A stretch of DNA of 64,000 bases from a virus. Position numbers and translations under genes: made by a program. How positions within the stretch are numbered: position 1 is the stretch's first letter; each line of letters begins with the position of its first letter. The notes beneath the pieces are model-generated. The model saw only the letters and a program-made list of their open reading frames with translations, was not told the DNA's origin and did no database searches. Positions 1-8,835 of this stretch are shown piece after piece. The stretch spans positions 1 through 64,000 of IMG/VR virus record IMGVR_UViG_3300020465_000014, one strand, 5' to 3'.

Positions 1-65
1 ATTTTGTTTTCAACAACGTAATCAATCAACTGCTTTCTCGTCATTTTTTCGAAGTTATCACTCAT
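1..65 (-). CDS. Partial CDS, N-terminal 21 residues only
   Basis: The reading frame opens at the ATG at 65-63, overlaps the stop of the upstream gene as ATGA, and runs off the left edge. The visible N terminus reads MSDNFEKMTRKQLIDYVVEN. The KQLIDY-type helix recalls the start of SAP/Rho-N-like helix-extension-helix segments, but 21 residues are too few for a call. The tight overlap suggests it is the next gene of the same operon. Confidence 0.6.
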   Translation of the reverse strand, partial: MSDNFEKMTRKQLIDYVVENK

Positions 66-760
66 CGACCTCTCCCCCTTGCACGTAGTATTGCGCCCAA
101 TTCAGAGGGCTTTTGTTTTGATACAATTACAGAACCATTTTTGATTTCAGACATTAGCCGTTGGCGATTTGCTTCATTCCAACCAGGCGTATTTCTAACA
201 GATCTCTTGCTGGTTAGCCAGCGAACCTGTTTGGCACTTTTGATGTCTAAAGGATTGTCCGCCCAAACCGAATAGTGCGTTTTTCCTTCTGAAGTGTATG
301 AAGTAACCCTTGCGTTTTTACCTGCCTTTTTGATTTTGGATTTTATTGTCGTAGCACCAGATTTTGTCCTTGTATCAGCGATTTTCCATCTTCGTTTACC
401 GTCAATAATTCGGTAATTATTTCCTTTCGAAAGTTGAAAACTCCCACTTTTCCTATCGTATAATCTGTCCTTTACAGAACGATACGTTGCGGCAAACGGG
501 GTCTGCCTCCGTTGTTGCCTGAATCCCTGCCTGGTAATCAATACCGCAAGTTCTTCTCTTTGTTTTTCGTTAGAGACGCAAGAATCTGTGCCAGCATATC
601 TTCTCGAAAACAGGTTTACCCCATCTGCGGCCTGTTTCCTGGACACTCCCCGAATTGAAGCCAACTGTCCTATGAGATAAGCTCTATCTCTCGCATCATC
701 TGTGCAGAGACCTCGAACATCTCTTTTGCTCAATCGGTCAACAATTCGCTGATTAGCCAT
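62..760 (-). CDS. Basic protein with C-terminal half recurrent SPOR-like domain
   Basis: A 232-aa, strongly basic protein of unknown function. Residues about 115-170 carry the element's recurrent small domain: an Ala/Lys helix (ATTIKSKIKKAGKNARV) followed by a strand with HYSVWADNP. The N-terminal 100 residues are Arg-rich and helical, and the protein ends in RGRGR. A clear GGAGG ribosome site precedes the ATG at 760. The gene overlaps the end of the upstream gene by 8 nt and the next gene as ATGA. Its layout (Arg-rich helical front, domain behind) matches its upstream neighbour, so the two are probably paralogues. Confidence 0.75.
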   Translation of the reverse strand: MANQRIVDRLSKRDVRGLCTDDARDRAYLIGQLASIRGVSRKQAADGVNLFSRRYAGTDSCVSNEKQREELAVLITRQGFRQQRRQTPFAATYRSVKDRLYDRKSGSFQLSKGNNYRIIDGKRRWKIADTRTKSGATTIKSKIKKAGKNARVTSYTSEGKTHYSVWADNPLDIKSAKQVRWLTSKRSVRNTPGWNEANRQRLMSEIKNGSVIVSKQKPSELGAILRARGRGR

Positions 761-1262
761 TTCTTGTCCTCCTATACCTATGGCGAACCTGGTTGGTTGC
801 GCTTATGTTTGGATTTTGAATCTCTCTCGCATGAGCATATACTGAATACCTCAAGCGACCATCTGCTTCTGCTCTTGGAATAACCCTGGCGAATGTTTGA
901 ACCCTACGTCCATTTGGCAATATTTTCACATTCCTTAATTTTGAAGCGATCTGTGCGGCATTCGATTTCGATTTGGTAACATCGACCAAACCAAAGGTCT
1001 TCTTGTCGATTCTTTTCAAACCACTTCTGCGATTGTATGCCTTTCGAACAGGAGGCATATTGCCGCTTCTCATTTGTCGAGCAATTGCTCTTGGGTCTTG
1101 CCTACGATGTAGTGCAACAGCCGCAGATTCAGCAAGCAATCTATCGTGCTTCTTGCCGTTTGTAAGCATTTTACGGACAACCTTCAGTAATTCTGCCCTT
1201 GCATGAGCATCGTTGTCTGCCTTGCTTATGTTCTGTAATGCAACCTTGTCTCCCTCGTTCAT
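753..1262 (-). CDS. Basic protein with recurrent SPOR-like domain
   Basis: About 169 aa, beginning MNEGDKVALQ. I chose the ATG at 1262 over an upstream GTG at 1295 because a promoter-like motif lies 55 nt upstream of 1262, the same spacing seen at five other genes. The first half is helical and Arg/Lys/Ala-rich. Residues about 78-150 form a degenerate copy of the recurrent domain (SNAAQIASKL, then FARVIPRAEADGRLRYSVYA). There are no catalytic motifs. It probably opens the transcription unit that continues to the left edge. Confidence 0.7.
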   Translation of the reverse strand: MNEGDKVALQNISKADNDAHARAELLKVVRKMLTNGKKHDRLLAESAAVALHRRQDPRAIARQMRSGNMPPVRKAYNRRSGLKRIDKKTFGLVDVTKSKSNAAQIASKLRNVKILPNGRRVQTFARVIPRAEADGRLRYSVYAHAREIQNPNISATNQVRHRYRRTRNG

Positions 1263-1316
1263 GGTTAGAATGGAATCATTAACGCATATCAGCACTTCGG
1301 CTCATGTAAGCAATTA

Positions 1317-1330
1317 AGCACACTTCATCA
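1317..1330 (-). promoter_or_regulatory. Promoter-like motif upstream of 753..1262
   Basis: The minus strand reads TGATGAAGTGTGCT. It matches the motif found at 9196, 15342, 25125, 37092 and 41151, and lies 55 nt upstream of the ATG at 1262. It overlaps the stop codon of the upstream gene. Confidence 0.5.
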
Positions 1331-1669
1331 ACGTGAAGGAGGGAAGCGAATATCATCAGCCCGAATGAAAGTAGCCATCATTTGCTGACGTGGAGTTCCA
1401 TAGCGCATAACATAATTTCGGACTTCTCTTGAGATCTGTTCCCGATTTCTCATCCAGGCATTATTGCTTCTAACCCTGTGGGCTGTGGGAAGATTGCCAT
1501 TTGTTTGAATTGAAAATCCTCTTTCTCCGTAGCCCTTGTCTCGGTGCTGAAATCGAATCGTTGAATTGCCGTTTACATCAAAACCCATTCCAACAGCTAC
1601 AAGGTTTGTGCCTTGAATTGGCATCGGCTTTCGGAACTTCCTGTAATTTGCCATGAATAACGCTCTCAT
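1328..1669 (-). CDS. Hypothetical protein, 113 aa
   Basis: Not recognised. The basic sequence has a Gly/Asn-rich beta-like front (about residues 20-55, with FDVNGNSTIRFQHRDKG) and a helical, Met/Arg-rich back half ending RADDIRFPPSR. It lacks the recurrent domain. The start could be 1669 (MRALFMANY) or the inner ATG at 1654 (MANYRKF); neither has a strong ribosome site. It lies 10 nt downstream of the preceding gene, so it is co-transcribed with it. Confidence 0.6.
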   Translation of the reverse strand: MRALFMANYRKFRKPMPIQGTNLVAVGMGFDVNGNSTIRFQHRDKGYGERGFSIQTNGNLPTAHRVRSNNAWMRNREQISREVRNYVMRYGTPRQQMMATFIRADDIRFPPSR

Positions 1670-1679
1670 CGACTCTATT

Positions 1680-1895
1680 TTATCTTACTGCCCTTTTCAC
1701 ACTACACAACACGCTTCTGCGTTTAGTCCTTAACGAAAAAACATCTTTTCTGATGATGGCTTGCTTTGCCTTTTGACCGCATATCGAACATCGGTCTATT
1801 CCTTCTGAATCTGGAATCCAACCTTCAGGATAGTCAGTAAATACATGGATAGTTTTGAAATCATCTCGGTTGGTAAAATAGATCGTCATATTCAT
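1680..1895 (-). CDS. Small protein with a CxxC pair
   Basis: A 71-aa protein. It has a hydrophobic/aromatic front (FTDYPEGWIPD), one CSICGQ motif near residue 38 and a basic Arg/Lys tail. A single CxxC plus a later Cys is not a complete zinc ribbon, so metal binding is only possible. Its ATG overlaps the TGA of the 57-aa gene upstream (ATGA). Confidence 0.55.
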   Translation of the reverse strand: MNMTIYFTNRDDFKTIHVFTDYPEGWIPDSEGIDRCSICGQKAKQAIIRKDVFSLRTKRRSVLCSVKRAVR

Positions 1896-2065
1896 CGACC
1901 CCTTACAGGGCCAACCAAAACTCTGTAATTCCCATTCTTTTTCGATACCCTGACCTTTCGATTAGTCCTTCTAATGACTTGTGCATGACGGTCAGCCAAC
2001 CTCTTGTCTGCAGTAGTAATACGTAGGAAATATCTCTCGCCGTTTATGGTGAAGACATCTGCCAT
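1892..2065 (-). CDS. Minimal stand-alone recurrent SPOR-like domain protein (57 aa)
   Basis: The ATG is at 2065 and the TGA ends at 1892. The protein starts MADVFTINGERYFLRI and ends NYRVLVGPVRGR. Nearly all of it is the recurrent domain: a first strand (RYFLRIT), a helix (ADRHAQVIRRTNRK), VRV, a turn, then YRVLVGP. This copy looks most like a SPOR domain because of the Y-R-V-x-V-G-P ending. It overlaps the next gene as ATGA, which confirms the frame. It shows that the domain can exist as a separate polypeptide. Confidence 0.75.
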   Translation of the reverse strand: MADVFTINGERYFLRITTADKRLADRHAQVIRRTNRKVRVSKKNGNYRVLVGPVRGR

Positions 2066-2098
2066 GAAAAGACGATTCAGGAACTTGCCTTTAATCTC

Positions 2099-2110
2099 TT
2101 ACCCTTCTAC
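2099..2110 (-). promoter_or_regulatory. Possible second-class upstream motif (GTAGAAGGGTAA)
   Basis: The minus strand reads GGGGTAGAAGGGTAA, 34 nt upstream of the ATG at 2065. A near-identical string (GGGGTAGAAGGGGTA) lies about 38 nt upstream of the gene starting at 11060. Two occurrences only, so this is tentative. Confidence 0.3.
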
Positions 2111-2114
2111 CCCC

Positions 2115-2501
2115 TCAAAATGGGATATTCGGGATTCCACGTTTGTAAATTAACTGCATCAAATGAATGGTGAATATCGCAGAACCAATGAACCCAATTA
2201 TTCCCTCATCCAAAGAATAACCTCGAAGGATAATCCATCCCGCACCGATGAATGCGATAACATCAGTCAGAATGTTTGCTGTGTAAGAACGGTTATCGTC
2301 TGCATTCTTCAATTCACTAAGCATAAAATATCCGAGACCCAGGAAGATTCCAGCAAATAAAAAAGTCACAAAGTTTCCTTCTTGTAATTCTAAAAGTGAA
2401 TCCTCTGGAATATATTGAAAGGCGAAAATCAGTAATGCAATAGGGAGTAGCAAAAATACGGTGCTAAATTGTTGTAAAAAACTCTCTTCTTCAGCCATCA
2501 C
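2115..2501 (-). CDS. Small integral membrane protein
   Basis: A 128-aa protein with about four hydrophobic segments, near residues 13-31, 44-62, 77-96 and 103-120, joined by short polar loops. The N terminus is acidic (MMAEEESF). No family recognised. Its start overlaps the end of the 657-aa gene upstream (ATGA-type). It is one of several small membrane proteins interspersed between the large domain-bearing proteins. Confidence 0.65.
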   Translation of the reverse strand: MMAEEESFLQQFSTVFLLLPIALLIFAFQYIPEDSLLELQEGNFVTFLFAGIFLGLGYFMLSELKNADDNRSYTANILTDVIAFIGAGWIILRGYSLDEGIIGFIGSAIFTIHLMQLIYKRGIPNIPF

Positions 2502-4471
2502 ATACCGCCTCCATCTTCTCGAACTGCGTTGAATAGATCCATGCCAGCGCCAGTATTGTCTGTAATCATCATTTCATCTCCCCATCGTTGAGAAGAAGCG
2601 CCTAAAGCATCAATCAAAGCCAACCTGTCGTCATTGTCCATCGTGCCTAAAGCCTGAATAGTTCCGTCTTGGGCGCTCATCTGCAAAGCAATGAATGTAT
2701 TACCTAACGAGGAACGGTCAGGAGGGGATGCAATGATTCGACCATTTCTCAAATCAATTAACCCCATCCTGGTATCTGATTGGATTCTGATAATGTGATT
2801 TTCTAAGCCGTCATTCTGGTTCTTTGGATATACAATAAAATCCTGTGGCTTACGCATTGAACCTGCTTTCAAATCAAATGAGATTGTCCCCATTATGTTT
2901 CGCCTAAATGAACCAAACTCAGGCATCTTCTTGCGGTCATATCGGTTGTCCACTACAAGCACGTATTCTTCATCAGGCAAACCGCCTTCTTCAACTGCTT
3001 GTAATGCTTCAACCGCACTCATGCCTTTTTTTCCAACCTTTACTGTATCAAGGTAATCGCCAGTTTGTTTAGAATAGACCTCAATTAACCAATTACGGCG
3101 CTTTCCACCCACTTTACCAGGCATTTTTTTGTCTCTCCTTCTCCTTCTCTCTTCGATTGCACGTATTCTATCAATATCAGTCATAATATTTTCAAAATTA
3201 GGTTCAAAACCTTCATCATACACTTCCTTGTAATACGTCACATCAGAACCAATGGTTATTCCTGGCATCTCTTTGTTTGTATCATCGTCCCTGCCGTCTT
3301 TGTTAAGATCTATTGGTTGAATAGTTGAAGATGATGGGCTGATTGCATAGAAGTATGTTTTTCTGAACTTAGCTCTATCATCTAATTCCGCATAGATTTT
3401 TTCTGCATCCTCGACTGAACTACGTTCAATGTCTTTCAGAAGTATTGCGGTTTCCTCATCGAACTTGAGTATATCATTGAACTTAGCAATTTGTTTTGGA
3501 GTCATTAAATCCAGCACGTCAGAAAGGTCGAAATCATCAGAGTTTATGTTGATGTCTTCATCAACAATCTTCCTCATCTGCTTATCAGTCAGAAGTCGGA
3601 ATGCGATATTCATTGGTGCATATTCTCTCTCTTCAAAACCTACTGGCATTGCCATACTACCGCCCATCAAAGTTCCAATGTTTGCTTTGTCTGGAAATCG
3701 ACCAGGTTCTTCGAGTTCATCTCTGACTCGGCTGGCTGGCGTAGTTTCCCAAATTACATTCCCATCTCCTTCAAGATCGTATTCCTGGATAAAAATTCCA
3801 AAGTCAGGGTCATTTAGTTTCGACAAAGCCTCGCCCATATCCAGGACTTCGCCTTTGTTTCCACTTGGAATTACCAATTCAGGGTCTTGCCAACCGTTAT
3901 CATCATCTAAATGCAATTGCAGTTCGTATTCTGGATTTTCCAGTAAAACCTTAGCCAGTTGTCTTTCAGCACTTGCCGCCGTATTAGCATATCCGAATGC
4001 CCTGGAATTGTTTAGGGTGTCGTATAGCGACCACAATTCACTATTTGTAGCACCATTCCTCCTCAAACGCAAGAACTCTTTTCCCCATACGCCTAATTTC
4101 TGATTTTTTGGTATTTTGTCTGTATCGATTCTTAGGACTTCTTTGCCATCGTATGTCTTACGCATAATTTTTGCATTGTATCTTCGCTTGCTCTTGGTTG
4201 TCGATTGGAATATACCGTATCTTCCTCCACGTAAAGGAATCACTCTTGCATTATATCCGTTTGAACGGACAATCCTTGCCATAGAATCTGCAGTTGTTTT
4301 GTTGCCGACTCCAGCGATCTGAAATCTTTGGCCGTCAAATCTTCGAGACCCTCCATTTCTGAATCTGTAATTGTATCTGTTGTTGTAGCTCTTTCTGCGC
4401 TTGGCCTGGCAGTTGGCACAATTGCATGGTCGACCATCTTTCATCATGTTTTTACAGCCACAAGAACCCAT
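2498..4471 (-). CDS. Large protein: Cys-rich N terminus plus recurrent SPOR-like domain
   Basis: 657 aa. The N terminus has a Cys cluster (C4, C6, C16, C18, C21), probably metal binding. It is followed at about 44-90 by a good copy of the recurrent domain (NGYNARVIPLRGGRYGIF). The remaining body is acidic and mixed alpha/beta, with several Asp-rich stretches (LDDDNGWQDPE, DLNKDGRDDD) and no recognised enzyme motif. A segment near 455-490 (LIEVYSKQTGDYLDTVKVG) resembles a small beta-hairpin domain. It lies 1 nt after the next upstream gene. Function unknown. Confidence 0.75.
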   Translation of the reverse strand: MGSCGCKNMMKDGRPCNCANCQAKRRKSYNNRYNYRFRNGGSRRFDGQRFQIAGVGNKTTADSMARIVRSNGYNARVIPLRGGRYGIFQSTTKSKRRYNAKIMRKTYDGKEVLRIDTDKIPKNQKLGVWGKEFLRLRRNGATNSELWSLYDTLNNSRAFGYANTAASAERQLAKVLLENPEYELQLHLDDDNGWQDPELVIPSGNKGEVLDMGEALSKLNDPDFGIFIQEYDLEGDGNVIWETTPASRVRDELEEPGRFPDKANIGTLMGGSMAMPVGFEEREYAPMNIAFRLLTDKQMRKIVDEDININSDDFDLSDVLDLMTPKQIAKFNDILKFDEETAILLKDIERSSVEDAEKIYAELDDRAKFRKTYFYAISPSSSTIQPIDLNKDGRDDDTNKEMPGITIGSDVTYYKEVYDEGFEPNFENIMTDIDRIRAIEERRRRRDKKMPGKVGGKRRNWLIEVYSKQTGDYLDTVKVGKKGMSAVEALQAVEEGGLPDEEYVLVVDNRYDRKKMPEFGSFRRNIMGTISFDLKAGSMRKPQDFIVYPKNQNDGLENHIIRIQSDTRMGLIDLRNGRIIASPPDRSSLGNTFIALQMSAQDGTIQALGTMDNDDRLALIDALGASSQRWGDEMMITDNTGAGMDLFNAVREDGGGM

Positions 4472-4472
4472 T

Positions 4473-5984
4473 TTATCGCCCCCGCCTCATCATCTTTTGT
4501 CCGAGTTGCGTTTGAAATTGCTTTTTTGTAATGTTGACCTTTTTTGGCTTTTCATACACAACATATCTGCCGTTAGAAAATGGGCCAACAACTCTTGCCT
4601 GGTGGACTCCTCCTCCCGCCTTCTTTGTTCGAATATTATTGGCTACTGATTGAGCCTTTGATTTACTCATCCAGGCTTCGCTTTTTCCACCAGCGACTCT
4701 GCCCGAATTGGATGAGCCAGGATATTGATTCCAGATTCTCCAAAGGTTATTGTCGATGAAGCGAATGTCTGATGCGCCCCTGTGCATTCCGACTCTCTTA
4801 TTGAAACGCTTTGCCATACCTTGATGTGGTTTTATTTCACCTTTGAGCCTTTTCCGTAGTTCAAACAAAGATGCACTCTTTTTCCTATCATCTTCTCGCC
4901 TGAACCTTCTGTCCATTGGATCGTTTTCTCCACTTCCTCGATAACCTCCTTCGTCTTCTTCGAGATACGTTGGCATTACTTCGCCCGTCTTTTTGTTTGT
5001 GCCATAATGCGACTTTAACCAACCTGGCGCATCCCACATGAAGACATCACTTATCGGCGTATCAACAGTATCGCACCAAACGCAATACCCCTCGCAATCG
5101 AGAGGCGGTGCTGATTGCTGGATTTGTGGGTCACAAAACCTTCCGCCAATATATCGACTTCCGCCCCTGCTTATTGCATACGCACCCTCGCCGTCATATT
5201 CGAAGGTATCTTTGTAATCTTCGAGAACGTCAAAAACTGGCCTTTCACTATCCCTTGTCCTGGCTGTATTTCTGCCAATTTCTCTTTTTCTAAGACCTCC
5301 TGAACGTGACTTTTGCCTTGCCTTCTTGAATAGTTCAATCTCCATCCAAATATCCTTTGAAATAACGTCTGTGTCCTCCTCGCTTACAAACCAGGTGTCG
5401 CCATCTTTCCAGCGCACCATCATATCTATGCCACCCATGTTCAAAACTCTCGGAAGATCTGTTGTAATCAAAAACGGCGGGTCAGGAAGATTATTCCATT
5501 CCTTCATCATCATTCTGTAATCGCCATAGCGTTCAGCAAAATATTCTGTCCTGTTTGGGTTCTTGCGTTGAACATTAAGTTTCCATCGGTCTGTAAGAAG
5601 ACCGAGTTCTTCTGCTACTTCGAGCATTTTGTCGTCCCAGGATTGAACCTGTTGCTTTAGTTCGTATCGCAAGTGATGTGGAGTTGAGATCGGAGAAAAA
5701 TACTCGTTGAAATCAGATTTTAGGTATCTGTCCACGCTTAACCCATTTTGCTCAAGTTCCGATTTGAAAGAGCTATCATTTTCTAAAGCGGAATAGATTT
5801 GAGCCAATCCTTCAGGTGTGAATATTAGTTCAGCATTCTCTCGAATGTGCCTTTGCCCCTTCCCTGTTTCTAATCCATAAGGAGGAAATACCGAATGATA
5901 GTTGCCTTCATAGTTGTAAATTGCTTCTTCAACCATGCTGTTAGCCATTCTGACTTCGGAATCATTGATGTCTGGAAACTCCAT
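4473..5984 (-). CDS. Large protein with C-terminal recurrent SPOR-like domain
   Basis: About 503 aa. I prefer the ATG at 5984 (MEFPDIND) because an AGGTG ribosome site sits just upstream; a GTG at 5993 is the alternative. The body is helical and acidic. It includes a four-Cys stretch near residue 295-310 (CEGYCVWCD), which may bind metal. The C terminus, about 405-475, carries the recurrent domain with SKAQSVANNIRTKKAGGG, then QARVVGPFSNGRYVVYE, followed by a basic tail. No enzyme motif recognised. Confidence 0.7.
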   Translation of the reverse strand: MEFPDINDSEVRMANSMVEEAIYNYEGNYHSVFPPYGLETGKGQRHIRENAELIFTPEGLAQIYSALENDSSFKSELEQNGLSVDRYLKSDFNEYFSPISTPHHLRYELKQQVQSWDDKMLEVAEELGLLTDRWKLNVQRKNPNRTEYFAERYGDYRMMMKEWNNLPDPPFLITTDLPRVLNMGGIDMMVRWKDGDTWFVSEEDTDVISKDIWMEIELFKKARQKSRSGGLRKREIGRNTARTRDSERPVFDVLEDYKDTFEYDGEGAYAISRGGSRYIGGRFCDPQIQQSAPPLDCEGYCVWCDTVDTPISDVFMWDAPGWLKSHYGTNKKTGEVMPTYLEEDEGGYRGSGENDPMDRRFRREDDRKKSASLFELRKRLKGEIKPHQGMAKRFNKRVGMHRGASDIRFIDNNLWRIWNQYPGSSNSGRVAGGKSEAWMSKSKAQSVANNIRTKKAGGGVHQARVVGPFSNGRYVVYEKPKKVNITKKQFQTQLGQKMMRRGR

Positions 5985-5993
5985 AGAATGCAC

Positions 5994-8189
5994 CTACTGG
6001 CGCTTTCTGTTTGGGCCAACATAAACTCCGAATTTGCCACTTCCGAGTCGCTTTACTCTCGCCGTTTTACCAGAACGTCTTGCTAAACGAGCAAGTGCAT
6101 CAGCACTTCTTCGGTTGAATCTGTATCTGTCCTTCGAGCCAATAATTGAAAATCTCCGCCCGTTAATGTTCCTGGCATAGTCAGAAATATTCCTGGCAAA
6201 AGTTGTAGTCGCCATCTTCTTTTTCAAACCACCAATTGTCGATGCTTTAGGAGTTGCTAATGGAGATGCGACAACGGATGCTCGACCAACCCATGAAGGA
6301 CGGCCACCAGGGAAAACAGGAGTTCTTCCTAATCCGTATTTTGGAGGAATAGCGCCAACCCCGATTAGATCTTCTCTATTCCATCTTTCATCTCTTGTAA
6401 TATCTGGAAATAGACCTCTTTCAATGGCGAAATCTTCTCTCCAGGTGACGATTAGTTCATGTGGCGCTGGCCCTCCTTCTCTGCCATCAATTCTTGAAAC
6501 ATATTTGAAATTCTCAATGGCTTCGCTTGGAATCAAACCTCCAGCGCCCGATCTAATCCACTTTTCGACCCATTCCTTATCATTCTGGTATCGAATATCA
6601 TCAACTAATTCATCGGGTATTTCAGTCCCTAATTTGGCCTGTGCTGTTTCCAAAAATAACTTCTGTTGCTGTTCCTTTTTCATTTTGGCTTCTTGTCTCG
6701 CCTTCTCTGCTCTTTCAGCACGTTCCTTTGCTTCAGCATCTCTTTTTGCTTGAAGTTCAGCCATCTTCTTGATACGCTCTTTTTCAACTTCAGGGTCAAC
6801 CTTCTTTGTTGCCGCAACAGCACCAGTCAAAACCCTTAGTTTGCGTTCTTCTTCTTCAAGCTCTCTTTTCAAAGCCTCAATTTCATCATTTGTTTCAGGG
6901 TCAGTTACCGAAGTTAACTCAACAATTCCAGATTGTCTCTGCTTTGCTGTTATGTCCAGGGTAGGTATGATTTGATTCGGCTTCATTGGATAGAGTTCGA
7001 CTATTTTCCCGTCTAATCCAACGGCTCTAAACCCATTTACCATATTTCCTGTGCCATCATCAATCTTGGTTTTCTCCTGGCGAGCATAATCGCCTTTCGA
7101 GTTTTTCATTTTGAACTCTTCATCGGTATAGATCCTGTCGTTTTTTGCATCATACCAATATTTCTGAATGACCTTCTTTGGCCTTACGAATCCAGCACCG
7201 TAATAATCCGAATCTCTCTTTTTGCTTCGAGGGTCGGCAACGAAATTAGCGGCATTGTATTCAATACCAAAAGGCAACCAACCAGTCCGCCCAGGATTCA
7301 AAGTCAAATCTGATTTTTGGTAAGCCCTGAATAGTGGGCCATTACGTGCAAAATCTCTTCGAAGCAAATCCTTCTGCACTTCTTTATCCTCTGCAGACAT
7401 AGAACCAAATTGTGATTCATATTGATACCAAACCGTATCGGCAAGTTCCATTGAAGCATTGAATATACGTCCGACTAAACTCTTTTCCTTTTTCCTGACT
7501 CCATCGACTGCGAGAGCTGTTCCAGCAACAATGCCGCCAACAACTCCGCCTTCAAGAAGGCCAAACTCTCCATCTTCGTTTAGATCCCACCACTCATAAC
7601 TCTCTTCAGTCGAAGAATCAGTAGTAGTAGTCGGCTCTCTTATTTCTCCGCCGTATCGGTCTGGATTGGTTAGTGAAGGCGGCGCTTCGGGTTGAAAAGA
7701 AGGGGGCAAAGGAGTATTTGGTGGATTAGGGACAATAGGTGGGCCAGTAACAGTCCCGCCTCCGCCTGGCTGTGGGCCAGCAGGGGGATTTGGCGTGATA
7801 GGGTCAGGCGTGATTGGAGGAACAGTATCTCCGCCTCCTCCGCCTGGTGGAAGCGGTTTCAAACCATCAGTTCCTCCGCCACCAATTACACCGCCACCAA
7901 AGCCGCCTCCAGGGTTAAGTGTTGAAATTGTATTACCAATTGTTGAACCTCCTCCAGAAGCAAAGGGATCGAAAATGAGGGGTGCTGTATCAACACCGAT
8001 AATCTCGTTTCCTATTGATTGGTATTCTCTAATGTTGGATTTTTTACGTTCTTTGATTTCATGGTTATCTGGTTGTCTCAAACCGTTGAGATATTTCCTG
8101 GCATCTCTCTTCGAAGTAAAGCGTTTCATAATCTTGCCAGTTGATTTATTCCTGACTTCAAATCGAAACCTTGTCTGCCCCTTAGCCAT
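5994..8189 (-). CDS. Multidomain protein with Pro/Gly-rich linker and C-terminal recurrent domain
   Basis: 731 aa. Residues 1-60 form a short basic domain (VRNKSTGKIMKRFTSKRDARKYLNG). Residues about 85-170 are a low-complexity Pro/Gly linker with GGGG runs. Near 205-222 is a Gly-rich hydrophobic stretch (GVVGGIVAGTALAV) that could insert in a membrane. Residues about 430-510 form a charged, Glu/Lys/Ala-rich coiled coil. The C terminus, about 675-731, is a clear recurrent domain (ADALARLARRSGKTARV, then KFGVYVGPNR). The architecture suggests an elongated structural protein. Function unknown. Confidence 0.72.
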   Translation of the reverse strand: MAKGQTRFRFEVRNKSTGKIMKRFTSKRDARKYLNGLRQPDNHEIKERKKSNIREYQSIGNEIIGVDTAPLIFDPFASGGGSTIGNTISTLNPGGGFGGGVIGGGGTDGLKPLPPGGGGGDTVPPITPDPITPNPPAGPQPGGGGTVTGPPIVPNPPNTPLPPSFQPEAPPSLTNPDRYGGEIREPTTTTDSSTEESYEWWDLNEDGEFGLLEGGVVGGIVAGTALAVDGVRKKEKSLVGRIFNASMELADTVWYQYESQFGSMSAEDKEVQKDLLRRDFARNGPLFRAYQKSDLTLNPGRTGWLPFGIEYNAANFVADPRSKKRDSDYYGAGFVRPKKVIQKYWYDAKNDRIYTDEEFKMKNSKGDYARQEKTKIDDGTGNMVNGFRAVGLDGKIVELYPMKPNQIIPTLDITAKQRQSGIVELTSVTDPETNDEIEALKRELEEEERKLRVLTGAVAATKKVDPEVEKERIKKMAELQAKRDAEAKERAERAEKARQEAKMKKEQQQKLFLETAQAKLGTEIPDELVDDIRYQNDKEWVEKWIRSGAGGLIPSEAIENFKYVSRIDGREGGPAPHELIVTWREDFAIERGLFPDITRDERWNREDLIGVGAIPPKYGLGRTPVFPGGRPSWVGRASVVASPLATPKASTIGGLKKKMATTTFARNISDYARNINGRRFSIIGSKDRYRFNRRSADALARLARRSGKTARVKRLGSGKFGVYVGPNRKRQ

Positions 8190-8193
8190 TCAT

Positions 8194-8835
8194 TCACCAC
8201 CCCGTAGTAGGGTCGCCATCGAAGTCGGCACTTGAAATTCCATATCCAGCCGCCCCTCCAGCCAAAGCACCTGCGGCACAACCAGCACCAACTGCCGTCC
8301 AACCCACAACGGGAATCCACGAAACCAATGCAAACGTAGCCGCACCGCCAGCACAACCTACCGCCGCACCCGCTAATGCACCTTCACCATCAGTCAAATA
8401 TCCGTCTGCAGGTGGGCCATAATTGCCGTAGCCGTATGGTTGCACCTCCTCATAAAGAACGTAATTTTCTGGAACTTGTAGGCTACCGTAATATCTAATT
8501 TCATCAGGGTCTTGCACCAATCCGAATACATTTGTTTGTAATGCAATGACTCCTAAAATTAGTGCGACAACGGTTAGAGGAAATCCATATCCGCCCTCGA
8601 ATACATCATCATCTCCGACATCATCAGAACCCCAATAGATCGCCAATGCTACCGCACCTACGATTAGCACTACAAGTAAAACCGATGTCCATTCTAATAT
8701 CCCCCAATCGGGAATCGAGAACGATATATCAAACTGAGAGAAAATCAAAACTCCAAAAATTATAGCTAATGCTGAAAGACCAATGATGCCTACAGTAATT
8801 GCTTCACCATCTGTAAACTCGTTATCATCTACCAC
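8194..8835 (-). CDS. Membrane protein with glycine-zipper segment
   Basis: 213 aa. Three hydrophobic helices lie at about 13-33, 48-66 and 83-101. They are followed by a Tyr/Gly/Pro loop (EEVQPYGYGNYGPP). A Gly/Ala-rich hairpin covers about 148-203, with GAAVGCAGGAA and GAGCAAGALAGGAAG; this spacing is typical of glycine zippers, which pack into membrane oligomers. Glycine-zipper proteins occur in envelope lipoproteins, pore formers and some virion membrane proteins; which applies here is not clear. It overlaps the small membrane gene upstream. Confidence 0.65.
   Translation of the reverse strand: MVDDNEFTDGEAITVGIIGLSALAIIFGVLIFSQFDISFSIPDWGILEWTSVLLVVLIVGAVALAIYWGSDDVGDDDVFEGGYGFPLTVVALILGVIALQTNVFGLVQDPDEIRYYGSLQVPENYVLYEEVQPYGYGNYGPPADGYLTDGEGALAGAAVGCAGGAATFALVSWIPVVGWTAVGAGCAAGALAGGAAGYGISSADFDGDPTTGW

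Noticed and set aside
1263-1295. GTG start for the gene at 753
   Set aside because: No ribosome site precedes it, and the promoter-like motif would be only about 22 nt away, unlike the 54-57 nt seen at five other genes.
7692-8235. Plus-strand frames opposite the Pro/Gly linker
   Set aside because: They are Pro/Gly or Arg/Trp low-complexity mirror images of the GC-rich linker codons.
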